From: Mesorhizobium sp.
GTDB lineage: Bacteria; Pseudomonadota; Alphaproteobacteria; Rhizobiales; Rhizobiaceae
Length of the DNA stretch: 64,000 nucleotides
NCBI GenBank assembly: GCA_004017275.1
Contig: SAKE01000012.1
Span: 1-64,000, forward strand
Direction of reading: 5' to 3'
In this document: piece by piece, positions 63,743 through 64,000 of the stretch
Position numbering within the stretch: the stretch's first letter is position 1
Layout: each line of letters opens with the position of its first letter
Position numbers and translations under genes: made by a program
The notes under the pieces: generated by a model
Told to the model about the DNA's origin: nothing
The model's input: the letters and a program-made list of their open reading frames with translations, nothing else
Databases searched by the model: none

Positions 63743-64000
63743 GCGCCGAGGACAATCTGCTGAAGCTGGTCGAGGTCGAAGAGCCTGACGACCAGGATTA
63801 CCTCCTGCAGGAGCAGGTCGGTTTCATCCTGCGCAAGGCGCATCAGCGCCATGTCGCGATCTTTGCCGCCCATATCGGCGATCTGACTCCGCCGCAATTC
63901 GCGGCGCTGGCCAAGCTGCGTGATGTCGGCGAGACCTCGCAGAACCAGCTCGGCACGCTGATCGCCATGGACGCGGCGACGGTGAAGGGCGTCATCGACA
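63739..64000 (+). CDS. MarR-family transcriptional regulator (3' end outside window)
   Basis: 87 residues are visible from a GTG start at 63739 that overlaps the previous stop (GTGA). After an acidic N-terminus, LQEQVGFILRKAHQRHVAIF (dimer helix), LTPPQFAALAKLRDVGETSQ and NQLGTLIAMDAATVKGVID (recognition helix) form the MarR winged-helix pattern. NicR, repressor of nicotinate degradation in Pseudomonas putida, is of this family, so this protein is a fitting regulator of the operon. Confidence 0.87.
   Translation, partial: MSAEDNLLKLVEVEEPDDQDYLLQEQVGFILRKAHQRHVAIFAAHIGDLTPPQFAALAKLRDVGETSQNQLGTLIAMDAATVKGVID

Overview
The window is GC-rich, densely coded chromosomal DNA from an alphaproteobacterium of the order Hyphomicrobiales, almost certainly a Mesorhizobium. 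The strongest single marker is the gene at 40554-41621. Its 355-residue product has the length, selectivity filter and cAMP-contact arginines (R307, R348) of MloK1, the M. loti cyclic-nucleotide-gated K+ channel. A sorbitol/mannitol (smo-mtlK) operon, two sites matching the alphaproteobacterial general-stress sigma EcfG consensus, and rhizobial-type dispersed palindromic repeats fit this. I see no rRNA, tRNA, CRISPR array, transposase or phage gene.

Layout. 1-9300: a DUF1003 protein cut by the window edge, a lipoprotein D,D-carboxypeptidase, a membrane-anchored coiled-coil protein, an aldose-epimerase-like enzyme, a P-loop kinase, a small Lys/Ala-rich protein behind an EcfG-type promoter, a glutathione S-transferase, and a two-gene beta-ketoacyl synthase/acyl carrier protein unit resembling nodE/nodF without a nod box. 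9479-18936: a complete urease system (ureD-A-J-B, ureC, ureE-F-G) interrupted by two opposite-strand exported proteins and interleaved with DUF1272, DUF29, DUF3995, GST and membrane-protein genes. 19017-22065: class II aldolase, HAD phosphatase, SorC-type regulator and a DUF1127 peptide.

22176-38637 is a polyol-utilisation region. A GcvA-like LysR gene is followed by smoE-F-G-K, smoS (sorbitol dehydrogenase), mtlK (mannitol dehydrogenase), a HAD phosphatase and a ribulokinase-like FGGY kinase. It meets a second, oppositely oriented polyol operon: AraC regulator, binding protein, two permeases, xylitol/sorbitol-type dehydrogenase and ATPase. 38911-46456: a MATE exporter, the MloK1 channel, an amino-acid-type ABC transporter with an agmatinase-family ureohydrolase, and a divergent LysR regulator with a perfect palindrome in its promoter.

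46585-64000 has a nicotinate theme. It holds pncB (nicotinate phosphoribosyltransferase), an unknown membrane protein, a branched-chain-type ABC importer of unknown ligand, an NhaD-type antiporter and pncA (nicotinamidase). Divergent from pncA is a tightly overlapping operon: FAD subunit and fused 2Fe-2S/molybdenum subunit of a xanthine-dehydrogenase-family hydroxylase, a 6-hydroxynicotinate-reductase-like protein, a UPF0280 (ApbE-like) protein, an AA_synth-family protein and a MarR regulator cut by the window edge. The simplest reading is nicotinamide to nicotinate to 6-hydroxynicotinate to reduced ring. This operon is the best candidate for an incompletely described system.

Dispersed palindromic elements of several families lie between or within operons. 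Three have perfect 32-50 bp inverted arms, and one lies in frame inside the molybdenum hydroxylase gene, adding about 40 residues to its interdomain linker. Most coding starts were chosen from ribosome-binding sites, four-base overlaps with the upstream stop, or the family's usual N-terminus.
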